Assembly: GCF_002995495.1 (NCBI RefSeq) | Contig: NZ_PVZV01000004.1 | Location: 372,001-436,000, forward strand | Direction: 5' to 3' | Length of the DNA: 64,000 nt | Source of the DNA: Actinocorallia populi | Lineage (GTDB): Bacteria; Actinomycetota; Actinomycetes; Streptosporangiales; Streptosporangiaceae | Part shown: positions 19,201 through 26,822 of the stretch, piece after piece | Position numbering within the stretch: position 1 is the stretch's first letter | Layout of the letters: each line of letters opens with the position of its first letter | Notes under the pieces: model-generated | The model's input: only the letters and a program-made list of their open reading frames with translations | Told to the model about the DNA's origin: nothing | Databases searched by the model: none | Program-made: the position numbers and the translations under genes

Positions 19201-19708
19201 GGGACCCCAGCTCGAACCGGGGCTCCTCCCCGCGTGACAGCGCCGTGTAGGCCTCCGCCGCCTGCCGGAGGACGATCTGCCCGCCGTACCCGTCCAGGGC
19301 GATGTGGTGCGACCGCACGTAGAAGTACGCGCGTTCCGGCCCCAGGCGCAGCAGCGCCAGCCGGGCCAGGGCGTCGCGGGTCAGGTCGAGCGGCGCGAAC
19401 AGGTCGTCCCACATCCACCGCAGCGCCGCGTCCTCGGGATCGGCCTCGGCGCCGAAGTCCATCCGCAGGACGGGCTCGATCCGGGAATGGTCCACCGCCT
19501 GCCAGGGAATCCCGTCTTCCTCGCCCAGCCGGACCTGCAGCGCCTCGATTTCCCTGAGTGTGCGACCGGCTACCCGGCACAGCAGTTCCGCATCGAACGG
19601 ACCGGTCAGGTCCGCGTAAAGCCCAATCTTCATCGGAAGCTCGGGGGACAGCTGCTGAGCAGCCCAGATGCTGAACTGAGCGGGGGAGAGAGTAAGCCTT
19701 TCCTGCAT
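10298..19708 (-). CDS. nonribosomal peptide synthetase, C-A-PCP-C-(A remnant)-PCP-C-A-PCP-E
   Basis: A 3136-residue NRPS. C1 (about 5-430; HHIALDG 134-140) resembles the EntF/DhbF initiating type. A1 (440-915) has [11 protein letters not shown] 587-597 and Lys907. PCP1 Ser is Ser960. C2 (1014-1440; HHITGDG 1140-1146) is followed not by a whole A domain but by about 65 residues of its C-terminal subdomain (RLVAYVV 1463-1469, NGKVD 1509-1513), then PCP2 with Ser1567. C3 (1620-2055; HHIANDG 1749-1755) leads to A3 (2085-2570), whose binding-pocket code is D-F-W-N-V-G-M-V-H-K, that of threonine, then PCP3 (Ser2612). A C-terminal epimerisation domain (2665-3110; HHLVVDG 2791-2797) ends the protein; there is no thioesterase or reductase. 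No MbtH, export or tailoring gene is adjacent. The ATG has no Shine-Dalgarno, but TAATGT nine bases upstream suggests a near-leaderless start in an AT-rich region. Confidence 0.96.
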   Translation of the reverse strand: MQERLTLSPAQFSIWAAQQLSPELPMKIGLYADLTGPFDAELLCRVAGRTLREIEALQVRLGEEDGIPWQAVDHSRIEPVLRMDFGAEADPEDAALRWMWDDLFAPLDLTRDALARLALLRLGPERAYFYVRSHHIALDGYGGQIVLRQAAEAYTALSRGEEPRFELGSLTELLAGEHAYAGSERHARDRDHWVGRFEELPEVRSLSGRSAPPSAGFHRQSGTVTGDLPEAARRLGTNVPGLVLAAAAAYTGRMTGTDDVSLGLPVTARTTPAARRTPAMTSNVLPLRVGLEPSMSVAELVRRVTRDAGQLLRRQRYRYEELRRELQLTHDPRPLYGPVVNILRMDRKVSLPDARVDLKVLSLGPTQDLSINVYDGFEDELRIDFDGNTGLYEPEDLARLRDGFLGCLEALAGADPETPIARIGFGAEAPPLDGGPAAPPVSFARLVEEQAGNRPHAIAARYGEQTLTYAELEAAADGLARFLLEKGAGPGQFVALALPRSLALVVSVVAVGKTGAAHVPLDPAYPADRLRYMLDDCRPALHLTSSQHLDGLPEADWHCYEDHQDHESTGTPVRHDPHPDEAAYLIYTSGSTGRPKGVVVPHRGLASLALSQAGFWEVTGDSRVLLLSSPGFDASSLELLMAFWSGASLVIAPPGVQAGEQLHALLSEVTHALVIPSALATVDPEGLPELHGLTVGGEAVSEELVAGWAGGRRLTNGYGPTETTIAATFGTLPHGRGTPIGGPVRGTRAYVLDGALRPVPDGVPGELYLAGAGLARGYLDRPGMTAERFVACPFEPGARMYRTGDLASRRPDGVLDYVGRADAQVKIRGFRIEPGEIETVLARHPQVSGAVVAVREDGGHKRLVAYVTGSGPDPAELRRHAAAVLPDHMVPAAVVLMDAYPRTPSGKLDLKALPSPEFATTAGRAPRTPHEEILAGIFAELLALPEVGADDDFFALGGDSLIGTRLVSRARTTLGVDLTVPDLFENPTVAGLAAVAARRGGSERPPLERREHPELAPVSYAQRRLWFLDRLEGPSATYNMPICLRLSGQVDVTAMENALRAVVARHEALRTVFVEVDEEPCQRVLDEEPSLTVSDIAEADLVAVLTEEASRGFDLAREIPIRAHLYRISPDEHVLLLVIHHITGDGWSMAPLAHDVITAYTGSPLAPLPVQYRDYAAWQRDLFGDENDPESLASRQADHWKKTLAGLPDQLPLPLDHERPPIASYQGRAHTFTLDRRLHENLQKLARASQASLFMVLQTALSALLTRLGAGNDIPLGSPIAGRTDEKLDGMVGVFVNTLVLRADTSGDPSFQELLARVRDTDLAAYAHQDLPFERIVELLNPARSLSRHPLFQVMLTLQNNPPARVELDGLTIGRQDIDPGVAKFDLEFQFEPTDEGGLAGRIDYATDLFTDATAERLAAWLRLMLEAASDDPSRTIESFDLPGASEVRDKVRRRVAEAADPRLVAYVVPAPGAVIDPAELLSFVRQHLPESMVPAALTVLNSLPLTSNGKVDVKSLPKPDPSALAKTAYRPPRDERERVLAGIFAELLGTERIGIDDDFFLFGGNSLLAMRVVTKARAALGTELPVRALFETPTVAGLSALLEDTAASRPALLPVPRPAQIPLSYAQQRLWFLNKFEGPSATYNMPIALRLTGELDRDAFQRALGDVVERHETLRTIFPDSGGVPRQQILDTAAARPRVQYAEATAATLPALLAQAAGHGFDISVEPPLRAHLFRLAPDQHIALLVMHHIANDGWSLAPLARDVITAYVARAEGGEPGWQALPVQYADYTLWQQELFGSEDDPGSLLSRQIAFWRETLAGLPDELALPADRPRPDEASFRGGTLRFTLDAAVQARISALARETRSSEFMVVQAAYATLLSRLSGATDIPIGSPIAGRTDAALDDLIGMFANMLVLRTDTSGDPTFRKLVGRVREGGLAAYAHQDLPFERLVEVLNPPRHLGRHPLFQNGLAFQNNPEAKLELPGFTAEVEPLHATVARFDLLVALTERFTPSGAPAGFDGELEYALDLYDPATAREFVARFERLLKGLLAAPDAPISTAPLLDDAERRTILETWGGGTAEPFEAAEAFEHTTIPAVFHAQAVRAPHAVAVTYEDERLTYAELEARANRLAHLLIERGAGPEKFVAVALPRSTELIIALLGVLKTGAAYVPIDPDYPADRIDYMLADSEPVLAVDAAVLAAASDRPSTPPEVRIDPGNPAYVIYTSGSTGRPKGVVVPHENVIRLLKTTDPWFSFGPNDVWTLFHSTAFDFSVWELWGSLLYGGRLVVVPYATSRSPEDFLELLFHERVTVLNQTPSAFYQLMAVDDGRDLALRYVVFGGEALELGRLRDWYAARQDAVLVNMYGITETTVHVSYIALDEAYCLTAPGSIIGTGLPDLRVYVLDERLQPVPPGVVGELYIAGPGLARGYLNRPGLSAERFVADPHGTPGSRMYRSGDLARWQSDGALEYLGRADFQVKIRGFRIELGEIEAALAEHPRLSGVAVVARDQRLVAYVVPGPGEAIDTADLRRYLGQRLPVHMVPAVFHELDVLPLTVNGKLDRDALPEPAAPVGTDGRKPLNEAEETFAALFAEVLGLPRVGVDDGFFDLGGDSIIAIQLVSRARQSGLLITPREVFQLQTVAELAEAARPAGEGDQVETEPPGTGTGPLPTTPIMAWLRELGGVSDGFQQSVLLRVPPGLGVERTTQALQAVLDHHDMLRLRLEDGRPFVQPVGDVSAEGLVRRAEGIDAATITAEAKAAAARLNPETGPLAQLVWFDAGPDDQGRLLVMLHHLVVDGVSWRILLPDLVSAWASDAPLAPVPTSFRRWAQKLTAEATDPRRAEELDTWLDLVEGPNPKLGRRGLDPAVDTAATARHLSGSLPPEITEPLLTTVPAAFHGQINDVLLTGLALAVAHWRRQRGGRGTGVLLDLEGHGREEIVPGVDLSRTVGWFTTLYPVRLDPGTADWQEAVSGGPAAGLALKAVKEQLRRIPDNGIGYGLLRHLNREAAEELGDLPRPQLAFNYLGRFASSADDWSPAPEELPAGEDPRMPMAHVLEITAVTHDRPDGPCLSFTWTWPDALLSEADVRALSEALEAALAGLVAHARTEDAGGFTSSDLLVELDQQEIDALQTAWRKR

Positions 19709-19816
19709 AAATTCAAGACATTACAGCGGCCATCCGAATGAAGCAAGCTTATCCCTCTCGCTTTACATTGCACTTCGCCATGTACACTTTCTTATTCTGC
19801 TGGAGCGTATTCCGCC
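19709..19816 (-). promoter_or_regulatory. AT-rich NRPS promoter region
   Basis: This stretch is visibly AT-rich (roughly 40-45% GC by eye) in a window near 73%. On the minus strand TGTAATGT is an extended -10-like element just before the NRPS start. The plus-strand neighbour starts beyond it at 19925. An Lsr2-type silencer, which favours AT-rich DNA, is encoded in this window. Confidence 0.5.
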
Positions 19817-19924
19817 GTGAATGGCGGCGGGACCGGCCGAGGGGCGCGGCCCCGGCCGCGGCCGCGGCCGCCTTCCGCGGAAAGCCGATCAAGCTCCGGT
19901 GCCGGGACCGATAGGTTCTGGGGC

Positions 19925-21166
19925 GTGGGTGAAGATTTCTGGAGATCAGTGGGATCCGCCGCGGTGCTGGGCGGGCTGGCCGGTGCCGCGCTGGGCGGGC
20001 GCGGGGGAGTGCGGCGGACCGCGGCGGGGGTGCTGGCGGGAGCCGTCGGGCTCGGAGCGGCGGAGGCGGTGGCGCGCCGGGGGATGAAGGACGGGGAGAT
20101 CCCGCCGCTGTGGCAGCGGATCGCGATGAGCGGGGCGGTCTCCGCGCCGCTGGGGTGGCTGGCGGGGAGGGCGGGGGCCTCCACGGGCACGACGGCGTTC
20201 GTGGCGGGGAGCGTCGCGGGCGCGCTGGGAGTGCGGCCGCAGAAGGTGCTGCTCGGGCCGGTGGTCGGGATGGCCGCGGGGTGGGCCGGGCGCGACCTGT
20301 CCCCGGCGGCGGCGGCCGCGGCGGCGGTCGTGGCGTTCCGCACCGTCTCCTCCGCGCTGTTCCGGGACGCCCAGGTGGAACTCCTCGCCGAACAGGTGAC
20401 CGCCGAGGAGCTCCCGTTCGTGGTGCCGATGGCGGCGCGCTCGTCCTACGTCGGCACCGGCTACGTCAAGGAGCTCGCCTCCCATCTGGGCGGAGAGTAC
20501 GTCGAGGACGCGCCCAACGTCGGCATCGTGCCCACCCTCGACGTCCTGGAGGGGCCCGGTTTCACGCCCGGACGGGTGGACCCTCTGGTGCGGGAGTTCT
20601 ACGAGCACACCAGCCGCTTCGCCCTCGACATCGTGCCCGAATGGCGGACGTGGGTGCGGCCCGGCTACCTGCTGTACCGCACGTTCGTCGCCCGTCCGCT
20701 CGGGCAGGCGAACGTCCCGATGAACCAGAAGGAGGCCCAGCGCGGGGTGCGGGGGCGGATCCACACCGTCAACCTCCCCGACCGGCAGCTCCGCGGCTGG
20801 ATCAGGGCCTACTCCGACACCGACGAGCCCATCTACGTCGGCATCTACACCACCTACCGGCACGCGGGCCGCGGTTACGTCAGCGTCGGCTTCCCCGCCC
20901 CGCAGTCCAGCTTCACCGCCACGCTGGCGCCGCTGGCCAGGACCGACGGCGGCCTGACGCTCACCAGCACCAGCGACCTGCCCCACCCCGGCCACTACCT
21001 CACCTACGTGGACCCGGAGAAGGACGAGCTGACCACCCTTTCGGTGAAGGGCTTCTCCGAAAGGCTCGACGTCTACGTCCGCGGCGGCGAGCTGAAGGCC
21101 GACCACTCCTTCGCCCTGTTCGGCATCCCGTTCCTGGTCCTGCGCTACCGGATGACCCGCAAATAG
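19925..21166 (+). CDS. protein of unknown function with Gly/Ala-rich membrane-like N terminus
   Basis: A 413-residue protein that I do not recognise. Residues about 5-150 form several Ala/Gly-rich hydrophobic segments separated by short basic loops, consistent with membrane insertion. Residues about 170-413 are soluble in character, with conserved-looking motifs ([32 protein letters not shown]). GTG 19925 is chosen because TAGGTT (19912-19917) lies eight bases upstream, typical of leaderless transcripts; the frame is open further upstream but only as Arg/Pro-rich noise. It is divergent from the NRPS and convergent with the next gene. Confidence 0.72.
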   Translation: MGEDFWRSVGSAAVLGGLAGAALGGRGGVRRTAAGVLAGAVGLGAAEAVARRGMKDGEIPPLWQRIAMSGAVSAPLGWLAGRAGASTGTTAFVAGSVAGALGVRPQKVLLGPVVGMAAGWAGRDLSPAAAAAAAVVAFRTVSSALFRDAQVELLAEQVTAEELPFVVPMAARSSYVGTGYVKELASHLGGEYVEDAPNVGIVPTLDVLEGPGFTPGRVDPLVREFYEHTSRFALDIVPEWRTWVRPGYLLYRTFVARPLGQANVPMNQKEAQRGVRGRIHTVNLPDRQLRGWIRAYSDTDEPIYVGIYTTYRHAGRGYVSVGFPAPQSSFTATLAPLARTDGGLTLTSTSDLPHPGHYLTYVDPEKDELTTLSVKGFSERLDVYVRGGELKADHSFALFGIPFLVLRYRMTRK

Positions 21167-21179
21167 CGCACGGGCCGCT

Positions 21180-21752
21180 TCACCACAGGTTGGTGCGCAT
21201 CAGCAGGAGCTTCTGCGTGGCCTCGTAGATGAGGACCTCGAAGGACTTGCGGCACTCGTTCACCAGGTCCGCCGTGCCCTCCTTCACCGCGCGTTCGGGG
21301 TCGCGGGTGAGCAGGACGAACGCCGCCTGGTACAGCGTCACCGCCGCCTGCGGCCTGGACGCCGACTCGAGGTGCCGGAACTCGTGCAGCACGGCCCGGC
21401 TCCCGTGGGCGGGCTGCTCCCGCAGGCATCCCGCGGAGAGCGTGGCGACGCCCATCAGCCGCCTCGTGCCGAGCGCGTCCTTGTCCTGGACGGACCGGTG
21501 CAGGTTGCGCGTCCCCCGGCGGTGCCCGCCCGTGAGGTCGTCCGTCACGATGACGAGGAAGTCGAAGATGTCCTTGTGCCGCGCCTTGAGCCGGCCGAAC
21601 ACCCGCGACGTCCGGAGGTAGAGCGGCGCCTCCCCGGGAGGGACGGGCCCGACGGGGAGCGCCTCCGGGGCGGCCTCGGGGCCGAGGTAACCGCCGTCGT
21701 CCCGGATGAGGAAGACGTGGTCGTACGTCGTCGGTTCGTCGGCGAAGCCCAC
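21180..21752 (-). CDS. unknown protein, 190 residues
   Basis: No family is recognised. The protein has no signal peptide or membrane segment, a mixed alpha/beta composition and a central VIVTDDLTGGH stretch followed by basic residues; the C-terminal third looks helical. GTG 21752 has GGGAGG five bases upstream. Overlapping palindromes sit just before it. It is convergent with the preceding membrane-like protein, leaving 13 bases between the stops. Confidence 0.7.
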   Translation of the reverse strand: MGFADEPTTYDHVFLIRDDGGYLGPEAAPEALPVGPVPPGEAPLYLRTSRVFGRLKARHKDIFDFLVIVTDDLTGGHRRGTRNLHRSVQDKDALGTRRLMGVATLSAGCLREQPAHGSRAVLHEFRHLESASRPQAAVTLYQAAFVLLTRDPERAVKEGTADLVNECRKSFEVLIYEATQKLLLMRTNLW

Positions 21753-21763
21753 AGGAACCTCCC

Positions 21764-21782
21764 TGAGATTCTCAATTTTGAG
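21764..21782. promoter_or_regulatory. overlapping short palindromes upstream of 21752 gene
   Basis: TGAGATTCTCA (21764-21774) is a perfect 11-bp palindrome and overlaps CTCAATTTTGAG (21771-21782), which has perfect five-base arms. They sit 12 bases before a minus-strand start in a locally AT-rich patch. Operator function is inferred. Confidence 0.4.
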
Positions 21783-21946
21783 GCTTTATCGATCTTCCGC
21801 GCCTGTCAAGGCCGGTGGGGCGAGTGGCGGACTGTGGCCGCGCCCGGCCGCCGTCGGCGGGGCCCGCTCCCTATTGACGATTATGTATCCATCAAGGAAA
21901 CTCTGTCTGCTGTAACGGAACAACGTTTCCCTTCCATGGAGGATTC

Positions 21947-22864
21947 ATGCGTCTTCGCGGTCTGGCCGCCGCCACCGTCCTCACCTCCCTCCTGACCGGC
22001 CTCGCCGCAGGCCTCGCCGCCCCCGCCTCCGCGGACCCGGGCGTCTCCCGCTACTCGTCGCAGATCAAGAACGACGGGACCGACGTCTACTACCCGACCG
22101 GCGCCACCGGGGAGCTCCCCGTCGCGCTGATGCTCCAGGGCGCGCAGGTCCACCGGATGCACTACGAGCAGTACGCGCAGGAGGTCGCCTCGCACGGCTT
22201 CGTCGTCGTGGTGCCCAACCACAAGCGGCTGCTCTTCTTCGACCAGGACTACTACGCCTCGCAGAGCCAGCCCGCCGAGACCGTGGAGTGGATGGACGAC
22301 GAGAACGCGAACGCGTCGTCCCCGCTGCAGGGCAGGATCGACACCGACACATTGGTGCTGCTCGGCCACTCCTTCGGCGGCGCGACCGGCCTGGCCGTCG
22401 CCGAGAGCACGTGCGTCACGCCGTTCTGCACGAGCCTGGCCTACGACATGCCCGACGAGGTCAAGGCCGGCTCGTTCTTCGGCACCAACAACATGCTGCC
22501 GGGCATCGGGGTCTTCCCCGAGGTCGACAACCTCGTCCCCCTGCAGCTCGTGCAGGGCACCGCCGACGGCGTGGCGCTGCCGGGCGACGCCGAGACCACC
22601 TACGGCAAGATCAAGGACGGTCCCAAGCAGATCGTCCGGCTGTCCGGCGCCAACCACTACGGCATCACGGACGTGCAGAACCCCGCCGGTGCCGACCCCG
22701 ACGCCAATGCCCAGACGATCGGGCAGCAGCAGAGCATCGAGACCGCCGCGCGCTGGGCGGCCCGATTCCTCAAGGCCGCGCTGGGCGACGCCGCCTCGGC
22801 CGGTTACGTGTGGTCGACGGGCGACGCCTCCGACCCGCTGGTGACCGTCACCGGCGCGCAGTAA
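21947..22864 (+). CDS. secreted alpha/beta hydrolase (PAF-acetylhydrolase/chlorophyllase-like)
   Basis: A 305-residue exported hydrolase. A Sec signal peptide (MRLRG, hydrophobic core, then APASA) is probably cut after residue 29. The nucleophile elbow is GHSFGG with Ser142; Asp207 in QGTADG and His237 in GANHYG complete a plausible triad. Cys156 and Cys161 may form a disulfide. The layout resembles chlorophyllase-like and platelet-activating-factor-acetylhydrolase-like enzymes, a group that also holds polyester-acting lipases, but the substrate cannot be stated. GGAGG lies four bases before the ATG. A 22-bp inverted repeat follows the stop. Confidence 0.88.
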   Translation: MRLRGLAAATVLTSLLTGLAAGLAAPASADPGVSRYSSQIKNDGTDVYYPTGATGELPVALMLQGAQVHRMHYEQYAQEVASHGFVVVVPNHKRLLFFDQDYYASQSQPAETVEWMDDENANASSPLQGRIDTDTLVLLGHSFGGATGLAVAESTCVTPFCTSLAYDMPDEVKAGSFFGTNNMLPGIGVFPEVDNLVPLQLVQGTADGVALPGDAETTYGKIKDGPKQIVRLSGANHYGITDVQNPAGADPDANAQTIGQQQSIETAARWAARFLKAALGDAASAGYVWSTGDASDPLVTVTGAQ

Positions 22865-22871
22865 TACCGAC

Positions 22872-22940
22872 GGATGTGTCTCGCCGTGTCGCGAAACACG
22901 CTCTTAACAAGATTTATACGCGACACGGCGGGACACATCC
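22872..22940. repeat. 22-bp inverted repeat with 25-nt spacer
   Basis: The left arm (22872-22893) and right arm (22919-22940) are complementary at 21 of 22 positions; the exception would be a U-G pair in RNA. The spacer is A/T-rich. It lies seven bases after the hydrolase stop and 73 bases before the P450 start. The stem would terminate or stabilise the hydrolase transcript, although no T run follows. Confidence 0.8.
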
Positions 22941-23013
22941 CGCTGGATCTTGATCATGAACCCCGACCTCTTTATGGTGGTATTGGCAATATGCCCCTTC
23001 TGAGAGGTTGATT

Positions 23014-24222
23014 ATGGGGTCTGAAATACCCGATATTCTGTCCGCCGAATTCGCCGCGGACCCCTACCCGGCCTACAGGGTCCTGCGCGACGAGGCCCCG
23101 CTGTACCACCACGAGGCGATGCAGTCCTACGTCGTCTCCCGCTACGAGGACGTCGAGCGGGTCTTCAAGGACCAGGTCTTCACCACCGCCAACTACAACT
23201 GGCAGCTGGAGCCGGTGCACGGCAAGACCATTCTTCAGCTGAGCGGCCGCGAGCACTCCGTGCGGCGGGCACTGGTGGCGCCGGCGTTCCGCGGAAGCGA
23301 GCTGGAGCAGAAGTTCCTTCCCGTCATCGAGAAGAACGCCTCCGAACTGATCGACGGCTTCCGGACCGCGGGGACCGTCGACCTGGTCGCGCAGTTCGCC
23401 ACCCGCTTCCCCATCGGCGTCATCGTCGACATGCTCGGGCTCGACAAGGCCGACCACGACCGCTTCCAGAAGTGGTACACCTCGATCATCGCCTTCCTGG
23501 GCAACCTCACCCAGGACCCGGACGTGACCGAGGCGGGCCTGCGCACCAAGGAGGAGTTCGCCGACTACATGATCCCGATCATCCGGGACCGGCGCTCCCA
23601 CCTCGGCGACGACCTGCTGTCCACCCTGGTCACCGCCGAGATCGACGGCGAGGTCATGAGCGACGAGGACGTCAAGTCGTTCTGCAGCCTGCTGCTGGCC
23701 GCCGGTGGCGAGACCACCGACAAGGCGCTGGCCAGCATGTTCGCGCTGCTGCTGCAGCACCCCGACCAGCTGCAGGCGGTGCGCGAGGACCGGAGCCTCA
23801 TCGACCGCGCCTTCGCCGAGGCGCTGCGCTTCCACCCGCCGGTCCACATGATCATGCGGGAGCCCTCGGCGGACGTGGAGATCGCCGGCGGTGTGATCCC
23901 CGCGGGCAGCACGGTCACCGCGCTGATCGGCGCGGCCAACCGCGACGAGCGCCGCTACAAGGACCCGGACTCCTTCGACATCTTCCGGGAGGACCTGAAC
24001 GTCACCAGCGCCTTCTCCGCGGCCGCCAACCACCTGGCGTTCGCGCTGGGCCGGCACTTCTGCGTCGGCGCGCTGCTGGCGAAGTCGGAGGTCGAGGTCG
24101 CCACGAACATGCTGCTCGACGCGATGCCCCACATGGAGCTCGAAGAGGGCTTCGAGCCCGGCGAGAAGGGCGTGTTCACCCGCGGCCCGGCGGAGCTGCG
24201 GGTGAAGTTCACCCCGGCGTGA
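23014..24222 (+). CDS. cytochrome P450
   Basis: A 402-residue class I P450. It has the I-helix AGGETT (230-235), the K-helix ExxR as EALR (269-272) and the heme-binding FALGRHFC with Cys350. All catalytic features are therefore intact, in contrast to the two cvnE-type P450s nearby. ATG 23014 follows GAGAGG at suitable distance; a TTG two codons earlier is possible. Electron-transfer partners are not adjacent. It converges on cvnE with only ten bases between the stops. In Streptomyces some cvnE genes are paired with a second P450, but here the orientation is opposite, so linkage is uncertain. Confidence 0.93.
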   Translation: MGSEIPDILSAEFAADPYPAYRVLRDEAPLYHHEAMQSYVVSRYEDVERVFKDQVFTTANYNWQLEPVHGKTILQLSGREHSVRRALVAPAFRGSELEQKFLPVIEKNASELIDGFRTAGTVDLVAQFATRFPIGVIVDMLGLDKADHDRFQKWYTSIIAFLGNLTQDPDVTEAGLRTKEEFADYMIPIIRDRRSHLGDDLLSTLVTAEIDGEVMSDEDVKSFCSLLLAAGGETTDKALASMFALLLQHPDQLQAVREDRSLIDRAFAEALRFHPPVHMIMREPSADVEIAGGVIPAGSTVTALIGAANRDERRYKDPDSFDIFREDLNVTSAFSAAANHLAFALGRHFCVGALLAKSEVEVATNMLLDAMPHMELEEGFEPGEKGVFTRGPAELRVKFTPA

Positions 24223-24232
24223 GGCCGCGCGC

Positions 24233-25447
24233 CTAACCGCGTGAGACGCGCGTGGTGGGCGTGAAGGCGACGGGCAGGGCGAACAGTCCGCGCATCCACA
24301 ACGACGGACGCCACTGCAGCTCCTTCGCGTCCACCGCGAGCCGGACGTCGGGCAGCCGGTCCAGCAGCACCTCGATCGCGGTCTTGGCCATGATCTCGCC
24401 CATCTCGGGGCCGGGGTAGGTGCAGCCGTGCTCCCCGTGCCCGAACGACATGTGCGCCCGGTTCGTGCCGGTGTCATGGAAGGACGGCCGTACCTGCGGG
24501 TCGCGGTTGGCGGCGGCGAAACCCAGCACCAGCAGGTCGCCGCGGCGGATGCGCCGCCCGCCCAGCTCGCAGTCGTGCGCCGCCCAGCGCCCGATGAAGT
24601 TCTGGGTCGGGGTGTCCTTCCACAACACCTCGTTCAGCGCCTGCGCGACGCTGCTGCGCCCGCCCTGCAGGCTGACCGAGAAGTCGTCGTCGATGAGCAT
24701 CAGGCGCAGCGCGTTGCCGATCCAGTTGCCCGTCGGGGCCTGCGCGGCGGCCAGCACCACCAGCAGGTCGATGACGATCTCCTCCTCGGTGAGGCCCGTC
24801 GGGTGGGCCAGCAGCCGGGACGGCACGTCCGGGCCCGGATCGTCGCGCTTCTCCTTGACCAGCCGCTGCATCCGCGCCTGCACCCGGGCGTACGCGTCGG
24901 CCGCGCCCTCCCCGACGTCCAGGGACTCGGCGATGTCGCGCACGAGCACCGGCACGTCGGTGTCGGGCAGCCCGAAGATCTTCGCCAGCACGTAGAGCGG
25001 CATGATCATGCCGTACTGGGCGACCAGGTCCGCCTCGCCGTCCCCGGCGAACGCGTCGATGAGCAGGTCCGAGGCGCGTTCGCAGATGGACGACAGCTCG
25101 GTGCGGTCGATGACGTCCAGCGCGTCGCCGATCGCGCCGGCCCTGCGCTGGTGCTCGCCGGCCTCGGCGAACATGATCGACGGCGTCCAGCCGACGTAGG
25201 GCAGCAGCGGCCAGGTCTCGGGGATGTTGGGCCACTGGTTCCAGCGCCGGGAGTCCCGCGCGAACAGCTGCGGGTTGCTGGTGACGTGGTGGACCTCCCG
25301 GTACCCGATCACGAACCAGGCGGGGATGTCGTCGTCCAGCAGGATGGGCGCGACCCGCCCGTGGCGGGCGCGGATCTCCTCGTACAGCTCCGAGGGGTCG
25401 GCGGCGATGTGCGTGCCGTAGAGGCGGACAGGCTCTTCCGTGGTCAT
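24233..25447 (-). CDS. cvnE: conservon P450 (CvnE, CYP157-like), no ExxR
   Basis: A 404-residue P450-like protein ending the first conservon. The heme-binding segment is MSFGHGEHGC near residue 350. In the K helix, where P450s have ExxR, this protein has EVLW. Loss of that Arg is the described hallmark of CYP157 proteins, which are encoded in Streptomyces conservons. The I helix (AAAQAPTGN) lacks the usual acid-Thr pair. The start overlaps the cvnD stop by ATGA. Conservons are thought to act like membrane-associated G-protein switches controlling development or secondary metabolism; the P450's role in them is unknown. Confidence 0.9.
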   Translation of the reverse strand: MTTEEPVRLYGTHIAADPSELYEEIRARHGRVAPILLDDDIPAWFVIGYREVHHVTSNPQLFARDSRRWNQWPNIPETWPLLPYVGWTPSIMFAEAGEHQRRAGAIGDALDVIDRTELSSICERASDLLIDAFAGDGEADLVAQYGMIMPLYVLAKIFGLPDTDVPVLVRDIAESLDVGEGAADAYARVQARMQRLVKEKRDDPGPDVPSRLLAHPTGLTEEEIVIDLLVVLAAAQAPTGNWIGNALRLMLIDDDFSVSLQGGRSSVAQALNEVLWKDTPTQNFIGRWAAHDCELGGRRIRRGDLLVLGFAAANRDPQVRPSFHDTGTNRAHMSFGHGEHGCTYPGPEMGEIMAKTAIEVLLDRLPDVRLAVDAKELQWRPSLWMRGLFALPVAFTPTTRVSRG

Positions 25448-26043
25448 GGCGTACGCTCCGCGAGACGTGTCAGGTGACGGACCAACGTGATCAGGACGAG
25501 CTTGCAGGACTCCCGCAGCCGGGCGTCGCAGTCGAGCAGGGGGATCTCAGGTGCGAGGGAGAGCGCGTCGCGGATCTGCTCCAGGCTCGGCCCGCGGTTC
25601 TCGAACCGGTTGACCGCCACCACGAACGGCATCCCGTGGTGCTCCAGGCGGTCGATGGCGTACCAGGAGTCCTCCACCCGGCGGGTGTCGACCAGGACGA
25701 CCGCGCCGAGGCTGCCGGCGAACAGCTGGTCCCACAGGAACCAGAAGCGCTCCTGGCCGGGGGCTCCGAAGAGGTACAGGATGTTCTCGGCGTTGAGGGT
25801 GATGCGCCCGAAGTCGAAGGCGACGGTGGTGGTCCGCTTGTCGCGCACCTGGGCGATGTCGTCGACGCCGACCCCCGCCTGCGTCATGATCTCCTCGGTG
25901 CTCAGCGGGCTGATCTCGCTGACCGCGCTGACCAGGGAGGTCTTGCCGACCCCGAAGCCGCCCACGATCACGATCTTCAGTCCGGTGGTGGCCGTGCCGC
26001 TCAGGGGCGTGCGCGCGGCCGGGTCAGAGACTCTCGAGTCCAA
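25444..26043 (-). CDS. cvnD: conservon small GTPase CvnD
   Basis: A 199-residue Ras-like GTPase of the conservon type. The P-loop is GGFGVGKTS (about 28-36), switch region contains TTTVAFDFGR, G3 is LFGAPGQER, and G4 is degenerate as AVNRFE instead of NKxD, as usual for this family. The TTG at 26043 is taken as start; it lies inside cvnC, giving a 20-bp overlap, and no later start preserves the N-terminal linker. It is expected to sit at the membrane with CvnA and CvnB. Confidence 0.9.
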   Translation of the reverse strand: MDSRVSDPAARTPLSGTATTGLKIVIVGGFGVGKTSLVSAVSEISPLSTEEIMTQAGVGVDDIAQVRDKRTTTVAFDFGRITLNAENILYLFGAPGQERFWFLWDQLFAGSLGAVVLVDTRRVEDSWYAIDRLEHHGMPFVVAVNRFENRGPSLEQIRDALSLAPEIPLLDCDARLRESCKLVLITLVRHLTRLAERTP

Positions 26044-26383
26044 TGAGCACCTGCTTCAGGGTTTCCATGTCGGGGAGCTGCGCCTTTCCCCGCGGCGGCG
26101 ACGGCCGCCGCAGGGAGAGCCGTCCGGTGTCGAGAAGGTCGCTGACCAGGATCTTCACGACGCTCACGGGCAGGTGGAGCTCGGCGGACAGCTCCACGAT
26201 CGCGATCGGGCCGCGGCTGAGCTCCAGGATCCGCGTGTGCTCGGACTGCATGCCCGCCGCGGGTTCGAACTCCGCGATGACCAGGGTGACCAGGTCCAGC
26301 TCGATGTCGCTGGCGTCGCCCCGGCCGCCCGTCACGGTGTACAGGCGGTCGGGGCTCTCGTCGTCGAGCCTGCGCCTGCTCAC
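26024..26383 (-). CDS. cvnC: conservon DUF742 protein CvnC
   Basis: A 119-residue DUF742 protein with a winged-helix-like C-terminal half. The family core LDLVTLVIAE and LSAELHLPVSVVKILVSDLLDTGRL is present. GTG 26383 overlaps the cvnB stop (GTGA). DUF742 proteins occur nearly always between a roadblock and a GTPase gene, exactly as here; a DNA-binding role is suggested by fold but not shown. Confidence 0.88.
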   Translation of the reverse strand: MSRRRLDDESPDRLYTVTGGRGDASDIELDLVTLVIAEFEPAAGMQSEHTRILELSRGPIAIVELSAELHLPVSVVKILVSDLLDTGRLSLRRPSPPRGKAQLPDMETLKQVLIGLESL

Positions 26384-26805
26384 GACGCCGGTTCGGGTCC
26401 GCGCGGAGCGGCCGTCAGGAAGCCGCCGATCTGCTCCACCAGTTCGTTCATGTTGTGGCCGACGATGCCGACGTCGGCGTCCTCGTCGGCGACGACCGCG
26501 AGGTGGGCGCCCGCCCCGGCCCGGATGATCAGCAGCAGCCCGCCGGCGAACTCGACCATGGCCTGGCCGGGCCCGAGCCGGTTGCCGAACTCCGCGGAGG
26601 CGCTGAGCGACAGGCTCTGGATGCCGGCCGCGATGGCCGAGAGGTGGTCGGCCTTGTCGACGGTCAGCCCGGACGTGAAGCACATCTTCAGGCCGTCCTT
26701 GGACAGCACGAGGATGTGCCGGACTCCGGGGGTCCGCTGCCGGAGGCCCTCCAGCAGCCATTCCAGGGTCTGCTCGGTGGCGCTGGGTGAGTCGATGGTG
26801 CTCAT
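26380..26805 (-). CDS. cvnB: conservon roadblock protein CvnB
   Basis: A 141-residue roadblock/LC7-domain protein, the family acting as GTPase-regulating partner (MglB-like). It shows LVLSKDGLKM, DHLSAIAAGIQSLS and GGLLLIIRAGAGAHLAVVAD in the expected order. It starts 17 bases after the cvnA stop and overlaps cvnC by four bases. Confidence 0.9.
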   Translation of the reverse strand: MSTIDSPSATEQTLEWLLEGLRQRTPGVRHILVLSKDGLKMCFTSGLTVDKADHLSAIAAGIQSLSLSASAEFGNRLGPGQAMVEFAGGLLLIIRAGAGAHLAVVADEDADVGIVGHNMNELVEQIGGFLTAAPRGPEPAS

Positions 26806-26822
26806 AATCGGGGAGCCGATCC

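Noticed and set aside
14733-19580. Second long minus-strand frame within the NRPS
   Set aside because: Arg/Pro/Gly-rich shadow in another frame of the same strand; no motifs.
23014-24222. P450 at 23014 as a sixth gene of the first conservon
   Set aside because: It is on the opposite strand and convergent with cvnE, with its own ribosome site and a separate upstream hairpin.
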